From the NCBI GenBank assembly GCA_034440635.1, contig JAOTON010001129.1, positions 2,187,501 to 2,251,500 on the forward strand: DNA of 64,000 nt, read 5' to 3'. Origin of the DNA: Lepas anatifera. Lineage: Eukaryota; Arthropoda; Thecostraca; Lepadidae. The position numbers and the translations under genes are program-made. Shown one piece after another: positions 20,330 to 31,466 of the stretch. Numbering within the stretch: position 1 is the first letter of the stretch; every line of letters begins with the position of its first letter. Below the pieces are notes generated by a model. That model saw only the letters and a list, made by a program, of their open reading frames with translations. It was not told where the DNA came from and did no database searches.

Positions 20330-20565
20330 GTTTGGTGCCCCTTGAGCTCACCTGGTACCCCCTGAGCTGGTCTTGGTTCCTTGAGCTGATCACGTGCCCT
20401 CTAAGCTGATCTGGTGCCCTCTGTGTTAGTCTGGTGTCCCCTGAGCACATGATTGTGCCTCCTAAACCCATCGAATGCTCTCTTAGTTACTCTGATGCCT
20501 CCGAGCTTGCCTGGTGCCCTATTAGCAGTTTGAGTGCCCCTTGAGCTGATCCGGGCCCCAGGATT
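20330..20565. repeat. Short minisatellite (CTGAGCTGATCTGGTGCCC type)
   Basis: About ten degenerate units of 20-30 bp with the theme TGGTGCCCCTTGAGCTGATC. Similar in design to the arrays at 38640 and 63655 but with its own sequence. Confidence 0.6.
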
Positions 20566-21019
20566 TCTATTAATTCATTATAACGAAAAACTGGGTTTTC
20601 ACAATTGTCAACTCTGTCACACCATCTCCATCCAAACCACCGGCCTGTTTACTTTTTCTTTACTCCAACTGTGAACTGACCTTTGCGTGAAAACATGAAA
20701 CTTTAAAAACGCGTTAAAAAACCATGACATGAGGCATGAGGCATGAGGCAGCATGAGCGCCCACATCGCTGACAACTTACACATGCATACAATCAGTCTG
20801 AAAGTCCAGACACTTTATTATGACTAATATTTAACAGCGAATTACCAATGACAGGCCCATGGTGAAAAACGAGTTATTCTTGAGTTCCACGGTTTGTTGC
20901 GTTTTGGAACGCTTCTTCTGTACTCGGAGCAGACTAGAGCTCTAATCTTGATGTTATTCATGTACTCATCTGTTCCACAGCACCCTCAGGGCGTGAAGCT
21001 ATCCTGCTAGTTGTCTGAC
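20566..21019. other. Unassigned
   Basis: No gene seen. Contains a short GGCATGA run near 20735. I looked here for a further MRPL28-like exon on the minus strand and found none. Confidence 0.35.
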
Positions 21020-21075
21020 TGTCCGGGCCGCGGTGCTCACCTGCAACAGGTAGCTGTCCAGGCCGCGGTGCTCAC
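21020..21075 (-). repeat. 35-bp splice-junction minisatellite, distal end
   Basis: One full unit (start 21033) and an 8-bp start of the next (21068-21075), in register with the array at 29799-30078. The hAT-like element divides the two parts. Confidence 0.8.
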
Positions 21076-21952
21076 TAGAGGTGTGACTTTTCGGTCCCGC
21101 GGTCCCGGCGCCGGGACCAGGTTTGGTCCCGGCGGGACTAAAGCCGGGACCAAAAGCTAGACACCGGGACTGTGCCGGGTCCAGAGCCAGTCTGGATCAA
21201 GCAAAATTCATGATAATGGTTTCCACATTTCATCTAAAACTAAGATATGAGACGAAATATAGCTGTGACTTGCCAGCACTTCATTGCCTCCTTGATGCAA
21301 TTTTCCAACTTTAAAAGACAAGAAAAGTAACCATTCAACTAGATGAAAGAGAAAAAGTAATGTTGCACACACGCAGCACAGAACAGAGCTCTCACTATGT
21401 TTCATTCCTTGGAAACCACATTTCCAGATGTAATTCCTATTCCTTCACTTGACTATAAAGCAACTCAGCGACACAACCAAAATACAGCCCAAAAATGGTG
21501 GGTACTGGGGTCAAAATCACTTTGAATTGAAGAAAAAAACGTTTTTTTCATACAGGTACTGGAACGCATTGAAACAAAAGCTTGATTGAAAAAGAATGCT
21601 GGAATTGGTGATTGGAAATGGCCGTCCCTGTTAGTCCCTACCAACCCCACTGTTTCAATTGTCTTCTCTCTCAAAAAAAAATACTCAGCAGTATTTTAAA
21701 TTACGTCTGTGTGTTATGTCGTTAATACAACGCGAATGGCTTCAATTTCTTCAACCACATTCAACTACCGCACCACGCTTCGTTGTCGTCGAAGCCAACA
21801 ACAACAACAAGAAGAATAATAAAGATAAAAAACAAGTGTGCGCCATTGCTGTCTTTGAAGACAAATTCAACCAAGCAGAAGCTCAAGCTTTGGTAGCCTC
21901 AGGGCAAAGAAGTATTTAAAACCACGTGATAATTCATTAGATTTTGTCTTTG

Positions 21953-22077
21953 TTAAGATGTTCCCTGGCCTCTCCCCTCGAATCCGGAAATGTAAAAAAC
22001 ACTGAAGATTATATATTCGGGCACAGCCCTTCATCAGAATCGTGGAGTAAATATCAATAATTCTCAGTCCTAGTATA
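21953..22077. repeat. 125-bp repeat, nearly identical to 58107-58231 (inverted)
   Basis: By eye a single mismatch over 125 bp with the reverse complement of 58107-58231. Such identity far exceeds that of other repeat copies in the window. Confidence 0.8.
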
Positions 22078-23059
22078 ATAATTTTTGGGGCAAGGTCACT
22101 TTCTGACCTTTAATGACCTCAGGTCATATTAGGTCACGAGGTGACCTCTGGAGGTCAAACCATTGACGGGAGGTCTTTACGTTCCACATAGCGGAAAAGG
22201 GTCTGGCAATTTCCTATCAAATGTACTTTACCAGATCTCAATAGATCTAATGGCATAGGAGTTATGCCCAGTTTTCTTAAGCATTGCATATTTGAGTGAA
22301 AATAGCCTATCGTGACCTTTCTTGACCTCTGGAGGTCAACCCATTGACCTGAGCGCTTAAACATGCGAAGTAATTTCTAACTGAATTCACGCGAGCTTTC
22401 TAATGCACTTTGCAGATTTGCGCTAACCCCAATATTTTCGGAGTTAGAGGGGGGCCATCGATGTCCCCGGTGAAGCGAAGGTGGTGCCGGACCCCCGGTG
22501 GGGCGCGGGTTAAGGCACTTGAAGGTATTTGTGTCCTGACCTTCCCTGATAAAACTTAGGTATGATAATTGATTGAATGTTTATGGATGGACAGAAGGGA
22601 GGTGCGATACAGCTTAAATTTGGATTGGCGTATAGTTTCTTACTTTTGAGAGCATTGTCAGATAACTGTGGCCATTTTTCATGATAGCAGGTAAGGATTT
22701 CCTGAAGCTATAGTTCATACTTTATGTTGATTTGTTTATGTAATGATGATATGAATTTGCTTAAGATGTCTGGATCTTAATCCACAAGAAATGAGTATGT
22801 TTAAAAGCCCATAAGTGGGAAAAAGGCTGCCGGGACCAGGCCGGGACCACATCTTTCTCTCCGGGACTAGGCCGGGACCAAGAAATGATGATGATGATGA
22901 TTGGGGTTTTCGGGCACGTCAGCTGCTGAGGCTATATGTGCCCATCGTTGTAGGGTTAAATCAGTTCCAGTGGATCACTGTTTGAGTTAAGGCGAAAAGC
23001 ATGTAGTGGGTTGCACAGCGTGTCTACATGCAGCTAGTTAATGATAGAGCTGTAGGTTT

Positions 23060-24955
23060 TTAGGTACGGCTGGTTTGGCGTGGGTTATATAAAATCTGGA
23101 ACTTGATTTCCTTTAAAAACTGTAGGACACTACGGATGTCTACAGCTGCAGTGTCACCGAGCAAGTTAGCCAACGGTGTTGATGGGAAGAATCTGCTGCG
23201 GATTCTACAAATCTGTTCACAGCCAGCGGCAGCATCGAGCACATGTTCGAGGGTCAGCCGGTTTCTACAGTAAGAGCAAATATTTGGGTCGGAGCCAGTC
23301 AGATAATGAGCATGTGTTGCGTATGTATGCCCTATTCGTAGCCTGGTCAACGACACCTCCTCTCCTCTGCTCCGCCAACTACTGGATTCCCATTTCCCTA
23401 TCCTTAGCCGAAGACGTTTAAGTGTGCAGCTAGGTTCTGCCTCCCATCTTGTCTGCCATTCCACTCTCAAGAGCTCGCTAAATTCGGCTTTCAGGTCACT
23501 GGCGGGAACTTTAAATCGATGCATCGGAGGCTGCGCGCATGCTACTTTAGCAGCTTCGTCTGCCCTCTCGTTTCCAGGCACCCCAACATGGCTTGGAACC
23601 CAGAGGAATCTGATCGTCATATCTCGCGTAAAAAGAGCTGTCAATAGCCTTCTGATCGCTGGAACAAGCCAGGATGATGCTGGTTGGTGCGACTGAAGTG
23701 CTGCCAACGAGCTGGCAGAGTCTGTCACTATGAGAACTCGGGACTCAGAGCTGTGGCGTAAGTGTCGTAAAACTCTGAAGATTGCGTAAAGTTCTGTAGT
23801 AAAAACTGAGACCGTTCGTGGGAGACTAAAACTCCGGCACGATCTCATGCCTGTGAAGGCACATGCGGCTCCGTCCGACCCCTTAGAGCCATCAGTGTAA
23901 TAGATAGCATACCCCGCATATGTTTCGATTACTTCCAGGGCTAGTTGTTGCAGCTCTACTGGTGGTGTTGTGGCTTTATCGAATCGCAGCAGGTTTGTGT
24001 CGCACTCGACAGGTCCGAGTCGCCAGGGTTCGTGACGTTCGGGGCGCTTCTTTGCTATCGTGCTTAGGTCTATTGTTGATTGTACAATCCATTCTGAGAT
24101 TCGCATGCATAGCGCTTTAGAGGAGCTGGCCCAACCCTCCAAGAATAACTCGATTAGAGAGGGCTCAAATATCCACTTGAATGTTGGGTGATCTGGGTAT
24201 TGTCTGATATTGGCGGCATACGTAAGGCTGAGACGCTTCCTTCTCAGGTCAAGAGGGGGCTCGTCTGCATCCACCAGTAGGCTGGCCCTACGGGATGTGC
24301 GAAAAGCACCTGTGGCGATACGCACGCAGGCATGGTGGACAGCGTCTAGGGGCTGTTTCAGACTGTTCAGGGCACTGTCATACACGGGTGATCCGTAATC
24401 TAAAACTGATCGAATGAGGGCGCGATACAGCCGGAGAAGGGTGGTTCTGTCAGCTCCATATGATGTGCGGGATATTACCTTTAGAATGTTCATGCGTTTG
24501 AAACACTTGTCTCGGAGCCGTGATATGTGATTGGCGTATGTAAGGCGTTTTTCTAGTGTCATCCCTACAAACTTTGTCTCCATTACGACAGGTACTCTCC
24601 TGCCGTACAGTCGGAGGCTAATATCTGGACATGAGCGGCGGCGGCAAAAGTGCACACATACAGTTTTATCAGTCGAAAACTTGAAGCCGTTTCTCAGACA
24701 CCACGCAGATAGCTGGTCGAGGCATATCTGAAGTTGTCTCTGAGCTGAAACAGGCGTGGAGGTGCTGACCCACACCGCGAAGTCGTCTACAAACAGGGGC
24801 TTTTCAACTGTCGGTGGCAGAGCGCTGCATATGTCATTGATTAAAATCCCGAACAAGGTCACGCTTAAAACCCCACCCTGGACTACACCGCCCTCCTGGC
24901 AGTAGCTTTCAGACAGAGAGTTACCCACTCTCACTCTGAAATTCCGTTCCTTCAT
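23060..24955 (-). pseudogene. LINE C ORF2: RT (C part), RNase H, zinc finger
   Basis: 631 codons open. FVDDFAVW catalytic box, RNase H boxes YTDGSKG, FTTELYAI, VTDSASS, VPSHVGVPGNERAD, and a CSYC...H finger. The conserved PQGS box reads VQGG (GGVVQGGVLSVTLFG), which would probably harm template gripping. Its N-terminal part continues in other frames at 24952-25233 and 25340-26248. Confidence 0.8.
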
Positions 24956-25233
24956 GAAATTGTCAAAATGAAGTATCCCATGTGACCTTTGACACCGGCT
25001 TTTCTGGTCTTCTCTAAAATTGCGTGTCGCCAGGCCGTGTCGTAAGCCTTCTCAATGTCAAAGAAGACGGCGAAGACGTGCTGTTTGGAAGAAAACGAAC
25101 GGCGGACTGAGGTATCTAACGAGACAAGATGGTCCGTTGTGCACCGGCCGGCGCGGAAACCACACTGATCATTAGAGAAGAGTTTGGAACTTTCTAAATA
25201 CCACACGATGCGTGCATTTACCATACGTTCCAT
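24952..25233 (-). pseudogene. LINE C ORF2: RT fingers/palm segment
   Basis: Carries SNDQCGFRAGRCTTDHLV and FFDIEKAYDTAWRH (RT motif A). Ends by frameshift just before the segment at 24955. The first part of the RT (ISLTS-type motif) lies between this and 25340 in a further frame. Confidence 0.75.
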
Positions 25234-25339
25234 AAGTTTGCATACGCTTGAAGTCAGGGAAATAGGTCTGTAATGCAGGGGGTCGTTACCGTCCTTGTCA
25301 GGTTTTAAAACCGGGATGACAGTGGCCTCTCTCCATGAA

Positions 25340-26248
25340 CTAGGGTGCGAAACCCAAAGCGTGCGAAACCCAAAGCGAGTTGAAGAAAGCCAGCAGTGAC
25401 GCTAGTGACCTTTCATTAAGATGTTTGACCATGTCAATGTGTATGGCATCTGGACCGGCGGCTGTACTCCTTGACCGTGAGAGTGCTATTTGAAGTTCTC
25501 CAAGAGAGAAAGGCTCATTGCATTCGAATTCTTCCGCTGAGCTAAAATTTACTGGTATGCGCTCCTTCTGCTGTTTGTATCGTTTGAACCTGGGATCGGT
25601 ACAGCCCGACTGCCAGCGAGCAGCCCAGGCCCTTCCGAAAGCATTTGAGGCATCAGCAGGGTTAGTGATGTCGCCAGTGGGGCCGGAGAGCACTGGCAGC
25701 GATGTAGCAGAACTACGGCCGAATAGGCGATGCACTCGGCGCCAAATTGTACTTAGAGGTGTAAGCCTATTTATGGTATCGATGTACGCTCTCCACGTCC
25801 TGCGCTTTGCGTCTCGAACAGTCCGTCTCGCCAGAGCCTTGGTACGTCGGAATCGTATCAGGTTGTCCGTTGTCGGGCGTCTTGTAAAAATTCTTAAACA
25901 TCGTCGTCGTTCTCTAATATCTTTTTTACATTCATCAGTCCACCACGGTACAGGGATACGGCGGGGCAGTGGGCTGGTTTTAGGAATATAGGTATTAGCC
26001 GTTTCGACTAATCGGGAGCGTATTATATCGTAAAAAGTTGTTGCTGTATCATCCTCCTCCGGGGTGAAATCCAATACACAGTCGGCAGTGAAGCCTTCCC
26101 AGTCTGCACGTTTCAGGTTCCACTGCGGTGTTCTGATTCCTGGGTGGGGGTCTGGGACCACAGCCAGATCGGGTAATGATCGCTCCCGCACGGGTTCGAA
26201 TGGGTGCGCCAACTGAAACGATCGCCTACTGATGGAGAGCAGTGACAA
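25340..26248 (-). pseudogene. LINE C ORF2: linker before RT
   Basis: Corresponds to the linker after the endonuclease (RRIPVPWWTDECKKDIRER; LTPLSTIWRRVHRLF) and ends past the STAAGPDAIHIDM motif. A 16-bp tandem duplication, GTGCGAAACCCAAAGC at 25345-25360 and 25361-25376, shifts the frame at its end. Confidence 0.75.
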
Positions 26249-26340
26249 ATCGATGGCAGATGCAGCTCCTGACGGCAGTGCAATGTGAGTGGGGTCGCCG
26301 GTGTTAAGAATACACAGGTCATTACGTGAAACTACATCCT

Positions 26341-26853
26341 CTAAGCACCTTCCACGTCGGTTGGACCGTGGGCAGCCCAGACGGTGCTATATGCATTAAA
26401 ATCGCCTAGAATTATATTGTGTCTCGGTAACTGCCTCACCAAGTTCTCGAACGCGCCGACTGGAAACTCCTCGGCGGGAGGAAGGTATACAGAAATAATG
26501 GTTAATTTGATGTCATTGAGGTCTACAGTCACCGCTACTGCCTGTAGATTAGTCTGTAAGTGAAATGCAATTGAGGGGGTACTATAATGGACAAGAAGGG
26601 CTACTCCTCCGTGGGCGACAGAGGTGGTGGGAGCGTCGTAGCGATATATTTTGTAATGGTGTATGCTACATGTGTAGTTTTGTTTTAATTTTGTTTCTTG
26701 TAGTGCGACTGCAACGGGGGTTTTGGCGGCCATCAGCGCCTGGAGGTCGCTCGTGTTTGCTCTGAATCCCCGCATATTCCACTGCAGGAATGCTGTCATC
26801 AGAGTGAGAGTGAGGAGTAAAAGGAGTCCGTAATGAATATGTGTCATGTTCAT
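26341..26853 (-). pseudogene. LINE C ORF2: endonuclease N-terminal half
   Basis: Begins MNMTHIHYG and has FLQWNMRGFRAN, AVALQETKLK and ILGDFNAYSTVW. The frame is lost shortly after the GDFN box; the SDHYPIWLW box continues in the frame at 26113-26322. Confidence 0.78.
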
Positions 26854-27197
26854 TGTTGGTGACTGGGCGCCTGAAACGGCACGCCCCCGCTCAGCATCTC
26901 TGTGTGGGAGTGACTAGTGCGTCGCTCCTGCAGCCTTTCCCTTGAAATAGGGCGCCTTACATGCTCTCTTGATGGGGAACGGTACCTATCCCCGTGGTCC
27001 AGTGTTACTGAATTTGAGCGACCTCGTTCGCAGCCCCGTCTTTGGCCTGAGGGGTTTGTTTGTTTGTGCTGAGGTAGAGTGGGGTTAACGTTCAGGTAGC
27101 TACGATAAACTTCCTCAGTCTGAGGGTTACACCGTGGTGGTGTCTTCGTGGTGGCTGGAATTTCCGGCCGTGGAGGAGGGGTTGGCGGCGGAGGCAT
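26850..27197 (-). pseudogene. LINE C ORF1: C-terminal part
   Basis: Proline-rich start, then YLNVNPTL, NSVTLDHGDRYRSPSRE and TEMLSGGVPFQAP, matching LINE B 11216-11935. It overlaps ORF2 by 4 nt, as in LINE B. Separated from the middle part of ORF1 by a frameshift. Confidence 0.7.
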
Positions 27198-27232
27198 GCC
27201 TGAGCCTTCGTCCTTTCGAGTGTTTACTTTTT

Positions 27233-27940
27233 CTATTGTGCTGTGGGCACGAGTTTACGCTTTTTACTTTGTTGTTGTTGTTGTTGTTCTTTGTTTGTTG
27301 TTTGTTTTACAGCGTGTGTTTGTGCTTTTATCGATTCTCTGACTTCGGTCACCTGAGGAGGGTCAGCTCGACAGATCGTGGGTGCAGTGCGCTCCGTCGT
27401 TGCAGGCGGTACTGCCGGACCTTTGGGAGGATGTGACTGGGTTGGCGAGTCCTCTCGGGCTCGCTTACCAGAGACTTCCTGAGTGTGCTCGCTGTCGGGG
27501 GTGTCAGCCTGGCTGGTCGTCTTAGCACTAGGAGTGTCAGATTCAAGGGGGTCCGTACCCACAGCAACATCATGGCGCTCCGGCAGTGGAGTCTGTGTTG
27601 CCTTGTCAGCTGTGTCTGTGCAGCCCGCCGATGTGGTGCGGGACTCAGCCGATCTGTGTGACAGAAGATCAGAGATTAGTGAGAGGAACTGACGGAGGGA
27701 AAGGTCTGTTAGCTGGCGCATGTTTGAGTCGAGGTTCAGTACAGCATCGGGCTGTGTGGGGATCTCAGCAGGTGGGGCACCGGGCTGACCTCCCACCAGG
27801 GCGTCTCTGTACGGCGTGCTAGTGGGGGCAGAAGACCTCGGGACCTGGGCTGTTTGGGTCGGTGCTACTTTGGAGGGAGGCGACACCTTTCTTTTTGTGC
27901 CTCCTTTGCCTCGGCCAGCCTGGGACACGATCGGCTCCAC
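27233..27940 (-). pseudogene. LINE C ORF1: middle part
   Basis: Lys/Ser/Pro/Thr-rich with TPYRDALVG, LTDLSLRQFLSLISDLL and SGKRAREDSPTQ, matching LINE B at 14645-15013 and 11216-11935. Low complexity of the kind found in ORF1 linkers, with a glutamine run near the end. Confidence 0.7.
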
Positions 27941-27963
27941 GCCTCGTGGTCACCTCCGCAACC

Positions 27964-28620
27964 TTAGCATTTAGGTGTGTGGGCCTCACAGTTAGCAGAG
28001 CTGTGCTCAGTCGCAGAGCAGCGTCCGCAGCGCTCTATACCCTTACAGCTGCTGGCGACGTGCCCGAATTTCTGGCACTTAAAGCACCAAGTAGGGTTGA
28101 GCACAAATGCATGCACTTTTACGGCTATCCAGCCGACTCGTACCTTCTCGGGCAGATCTGTTCCAGAGAATGTTAGCAGGAAGGTACCAGTGTTTAAGCT
28201 TTGGCCATCTCCTCTCCTTAGCATCCTTTTTACCTCAATGACTCCCTGGTCTTTCAGTCCTGTGAGCACATCCTCGTCAGTAGCGTCACATAGGTCGGCA
28301 CAGCTGATAACACCGCGAAAGTGATTTTTGGTGTAGTGTGGAGATACACTGACTGGGATGGATAGCGTTCTGTTCGCCGTACGGATTTGCAGTGAGGTGG
28401 CATTCAGAAGTTTGCTGGCGCTCGGTCTGCTCGCCATTTCTACCTCGATCCTACCGTCCCTGTATCGGTATGTGCGCTTGGGTTTGTAGACCTCAAGAGC
28501 GCCGTGGAGTTGCAATGGGTTCAATTTCATGGACCTATCCTCGACCATTATGACGAGAGTCAAAGGAGTTGGCTGGTTAGGAGTCGTTCGCGCAGGGCGT
28601 CGGTCAGCGGTACGATCCAT
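27964..28620 (-). CDS. LINE C ORF1: RNA-binding domain and CCHC knuckles
   Basis: Starts at a true ATG (28618-28620). An RRM-like N-terminal part (GALEVYKPKRTYRYRDGRIE) is followed by CFKCQKFGHVASSC and CGRCSATEHSSANC, two CCHC knuckles. A stop at 27964 cuts into the third; the remainder (GCGGDHEAWSRSCP) follows directly in the same frame, so one nonsense change and one frameshift separate this from the middle part. ORF1 packages element RNA in the I group. Confidence 0.8.
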   Translation of the reverse strand: MDRTADRRPARTTPNQPTPLTLVIMVEDRSMKLNPLQLHGALEVYKPKRTYRYRDGRIEVEMASRPSASKLLNATSLQIRTANRTLSIPVSVSPHYTKNHFRGVISCADLCDATDEDVLTGLKDQGVIEVKRMLRRGDGQSLNTGTFLLTFSGTDLPEKVRVGWIAVKVHAFVLNPTWCFKCQKFGHVASSCKGIERCGRCSATEHSSANCEAHTPKC

Positions 28621-29746
28621 CGTATCAGCGGTATCAGGAGCAGTAACAGCGGTGGTCGAGTTCGGAGCAGGGTCGTAGTGCCTGAGGTCAATCCGGTAGA
28701 GCGTGGGGTAGGTGCAGCCATGGAAAAGGAATTTACCTTCGGCCCCCCGGGTTCTCAGCTGTCAATAGCTGGGCCCGGGGGCTGGTACAGTGCCTCCAGG
28801 GGCAGGCGCGCCCGTCTCAGAGGGGCGAGAGATACTCACGCAACCCCTCCGATCAGAACGCACCCACCCCCTTGACGCCATCAGCCCAGTGGGCCGGCAG
28901 GGCCATGAGTCGGGACGAAGCAAAACGCGGCAGCCCTCACGCAGCAAAGACTGCGGTCCACCAGGCGCGCGCAAAAGGCCGGGGTCTCGAAAAATGACGG
29001 TTTCCGAAACCCCGGCCCACGTCGCGCCCGGCAAGAACTATCACAGTCCCAACCGCGAGGGGCGCCGCGCCGCACGCCCGAACATAATCCCCCCTGCCTA
29101 GCTGGACCGAGCGACAGTGCCCGTAGACACCGCCGCGTAGCTAGGCCGCCCGCGACAGCCTACGGACGGCTTACCCCCGGTTGGATCGAGATATCTGGGT
29201 CAAAGGGGGCGTGTTGGAGCCCTCGGGACTGACCCACCCGAGGGGAACCTCAACCCCCCCAGGATTCCGTCGACCTCGTCGCCGGGGCTCGAGAAAGGCC
29301 TCGAGTGGGCGCCTTACACCCATAAAAAGCCGAAGAAGGCAAATAACTGTGGGACCAATAACTGAAGCGTAAAAAGAGGACAGGAACTAAAAATAATCAA
29401 CTAAATAAGAAAACAAAAACAAACAGGAGCTACATACTGGGAGGTGCAGGACAGATCTGACCCGATCCAATACGGTTACCGACCAGGTAACAAAGGGTCC
29501 GTAAGGCAGACATCAGCATCGCCGCTGACCTCATCACCAGAGCCACTGACAACAGACGCCGACTCTAACCGACCGAAGTCGGAAGAGGCGGCGGCCGTCG
29601 GAGGGCTAGAAAAGATGTATCCGCGGCGATACAAGTGCCTCCCAAGGCAGACTGGGGCCCCGGGCGCGTCACACCCCGTTGCTCCAATCTTTACTTGCCG
29701 GACGAATCCGGCAAGTGAAGATCGGTCCCCTGAGGGGGGACCAAGA
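28621..29746 (-). other. LINE C 5' UTR region
   Basis: GC-rich, between the ORF1 start and the 5' target duplication. I-type LINE promoters are internal to this region; I see no specific promoter motif. Confidence 0.55.
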
Positions 29747-29798
29747 AATGTTGGTCGGGACCGAAACCGGGCCCAGCTTCCAAAAAGTCCCACCTCTA

Positions 29799-30078
29799 GT
29801 GCTCACCTGCAGCAGGTAGCTGTCCAGGTCACGGTGCTCACCTGCAGCAGGTAGCTGTCCAGGTCACGGTGCTCACCTGCAGCAGGTAGCTGTCCAGGTC
29901 ACGGTGCTCACCTGCAGCAGGTAGCTGTCCAGGTCACGGTGCTCACCTGCAGCAGGTAGCTGTCCAGGTCACAGTGCTCACCTGCAGCAGGTAGCTGTCC
30001 AGGTCACGGTGCTCACCTGCAGCAGGTAGCTGTCCAGGTCACGGTGCTCACCTGCAGCAGGTAGCTGTCCAGGCCGTA
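29799..30078 (-). repeat. 35-bp minisatellite made of an exon end plus splice donor
   Basis: Eight units start at 29799, 29834, 29869, 29904, 29939, 29974, 30009 and 30044, exactly 35 bp apart. On the minus strand each contains TGGACAGCTACCTGCTGCAG followed by GTGAGCACC: the last codons (DSYLLQ) of the MRPL28-like exon and its donor. The 30044 unit is the real exon end; the others lie in the intron and each offers a copy of the same CAG/GTGAGC donor. Another unit survives at 21033. Confidence 0.9.
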
Positions 30079-31028
30079 GTGGTTGTGCACCAGCTGCAGT
30101 GCCCGCTGCGTGACCACCACCTCCAGTCGGCGGTCCAACACCTCGCTGTACAGCACCGTGCGGTGCAGACTAGGCACCCACCAGTGTGGGATGAAGCGTG
30201 CTCTAGGGCCGCGATTCTGGTACCCTTTGATGACCGCCTCGCCGCCCCAAAGGCCCCACATTGACTGGCGTGGGAACGACAGTTGAATTGGCACGTTCTC
30301 GACGCGTTCACTGCAGGGAAAATGCTTCTGTTACTGACTCACCATGCCTATTTTCTCAGACATGCAATAGTTTAGAGGCAAGGGTACGAATGGTTTAAAG
30401 CAGAGAATTACAGATGTATCAGAGCTTCCAACAGAGTTCAATTAAAGTTACTATCTGCAAACAAACAGAGTTCTGGTTGCCCAGCATTATGCCTTTGTGT
30501 GCCTCGCGGGGGTCTACCTGCGTGCTGCCGCGTGTCGGACCACTGTGTGGGCTTTGGTGATACATTCATTGCTCAAATATGTGGAGCACTGGATTTATTG
30601 CGGATGTCCCAAAGCTTGTAAAATTTCAGAGAATGTGGATAGTTTTGTTGACTGGGTGTGTGTACTTGATGGATTTCTTTCAGTGGAAATATGTGCATGG
30701 ATCTACATCACATTGTCTAGGACAGAGAGACTTTGATGCAATCTGCAAGCGTTACTTGTACCTGTTTAACCAAACATGTCATGTGCAAAACTGGACAACG
30801 AATACATCTTTTGCACTGCATTAAGTACACAATATCATATGCTTACATTTGGCCTGTTTTGAGATTCTTCTTCCAGTTTCCCGGTTCCGGAATATAGTGG
30901 ACAGGTTTGGGCTGCTCAATCCTCCATTCCTTCCAGAAAGCCTGATATGCTGGTGGCATGTGCGAGAGAATGGTGCCCACTCTCCAGCAAGCATGACCAC
31001 GCTGGTAATTCATCAGGTTTCTTGGCAT
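30052..31028 (-). CDS. MRPL28: Mitochondrial ribosomal protein L28-like, exons 1-2 (partial gene)
   Basis: Two coding exons: 30847-31028 (60 codons plus 2 nt, from ATG at 31028, with an in-frame TAG 9 nt upstream) and 30052-30310 (259 nt). The intron has GTAAGC donor and CTGCAG acceptor; the join is in frame and gives 147 codons. Recognised by KPVHYIPEPGNWKKN, ERVENVPIQLSFP, GLWGGEAV, LYSEVLDRRLEVVVTQR and HNHYGLDSYLL, which match MRPL28 of the mitochondrial large subunit in order and spacing. The C-terminal part (with an EAEWVGL-like motif) was not found; it should lie at lower coordinates beyond the donor array and the 8.7-kb transposon insertion, or outside the window. If it is absent the gene is broken. 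Confidence 0.82.
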
Positions 31029-31466
31029 TTTCAATGGCTATGAAAAGCTGTAAAGGGCAATACTTAGTGACTGAAAATCCTACCATGACTCCTGCATCAT
31101 TATAACTGTTCCACCGACCTAAATAACTAAATTCCTAGGTACAATTAATGTGTATACAAAAAATAACCAGATTCCTATATCTGACGTTGACTCAATATTG
31201 ACGAAAATTGACCCAAAACGTTTAAAACAGTAAAATTGACGGAAGAATAGTTTAAATTCTCTCCAAGATGATCCAATAATTTTTTATCGCCACATCTTCA
31301 CTATCTCTACCGACCAACCGACCGCGCAGCCGCCATTGTCCAGGAATGAACCGATCTCAAGAAAAACAAAATGAGTGCACTGCTGTGTTGGAAGAAAATA
31401 TTCGACCAAGTACAAGCTTTACTTCTAGCAGCTTCACGGCACAAAACGTAGCCTTAGCGTGATAGT
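31029..31466. other. Upstream of MRPL28-like gene
   Basis: Candidate promoter and 5' UTR of the minus-strand gene; no clear TATA or initiator assigned. 31390-31440 resembles the internal segment preceding a second hAT-like start at 34770-34805. Confidence 0.35.

Larger units (their letters stand above)
22888..29746 (-). mobile_element. LINE C (I-type), apparently full length
   Basis: Flanked by the 14-bp duplication GGGACCAAGAAATG (22874-22887 and 29747-29760). 3' tail of CAT repeats on the minus strand, about 1.1 kb of GC-rich 5' UTR (28621-29746), ORF1 with CCHC fingers, and ORF2 with endonuclease, RT and RNase H. At 6.86 kb it seems complete in length but carries several frameshifts and stops. 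It lies within the hAT-like element. Confidence 0.88.
21076..29798. mobile_element. hAT-like element, split by LINE C
   Basis: Terminal inverted repeats of 16 bp with one mismatch (TAGAGGTGTGACTTTT at the left; complement of TAGAGGTGGGACTTTT at the right), followed inside by inverted GGTCCCGGC-rich sequence. Flanked by GTGCTCAC on both sides (21068-21075 and 29799-29806), the 8-bp duplication expected of hAT. Because the target is a tandem array whose unit contains GTGCTCAC, the duplication is slightly ambiguous, but the restart of the unit at exactly 8 bp favours it. Excluding LINE C it is about 1.85 kb with no recognised transposase. Confidence 0.78.

Noticed and set aside
30013..30051. Extension of the MRPL28-like exon as an open frame into the minisatellite
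   Set aside because: The CAG/GTGAGC donor at 30050 and the match to the MRPL28 family end the exon there; the extension just reads the next repeat unit to a TGA.
29799..30078. CRISPR-like array (regular 35-bp repeats)
   Set aside because: No spacers: units are directly tandem, in a eukaryotic intron, and derive from an exon end.
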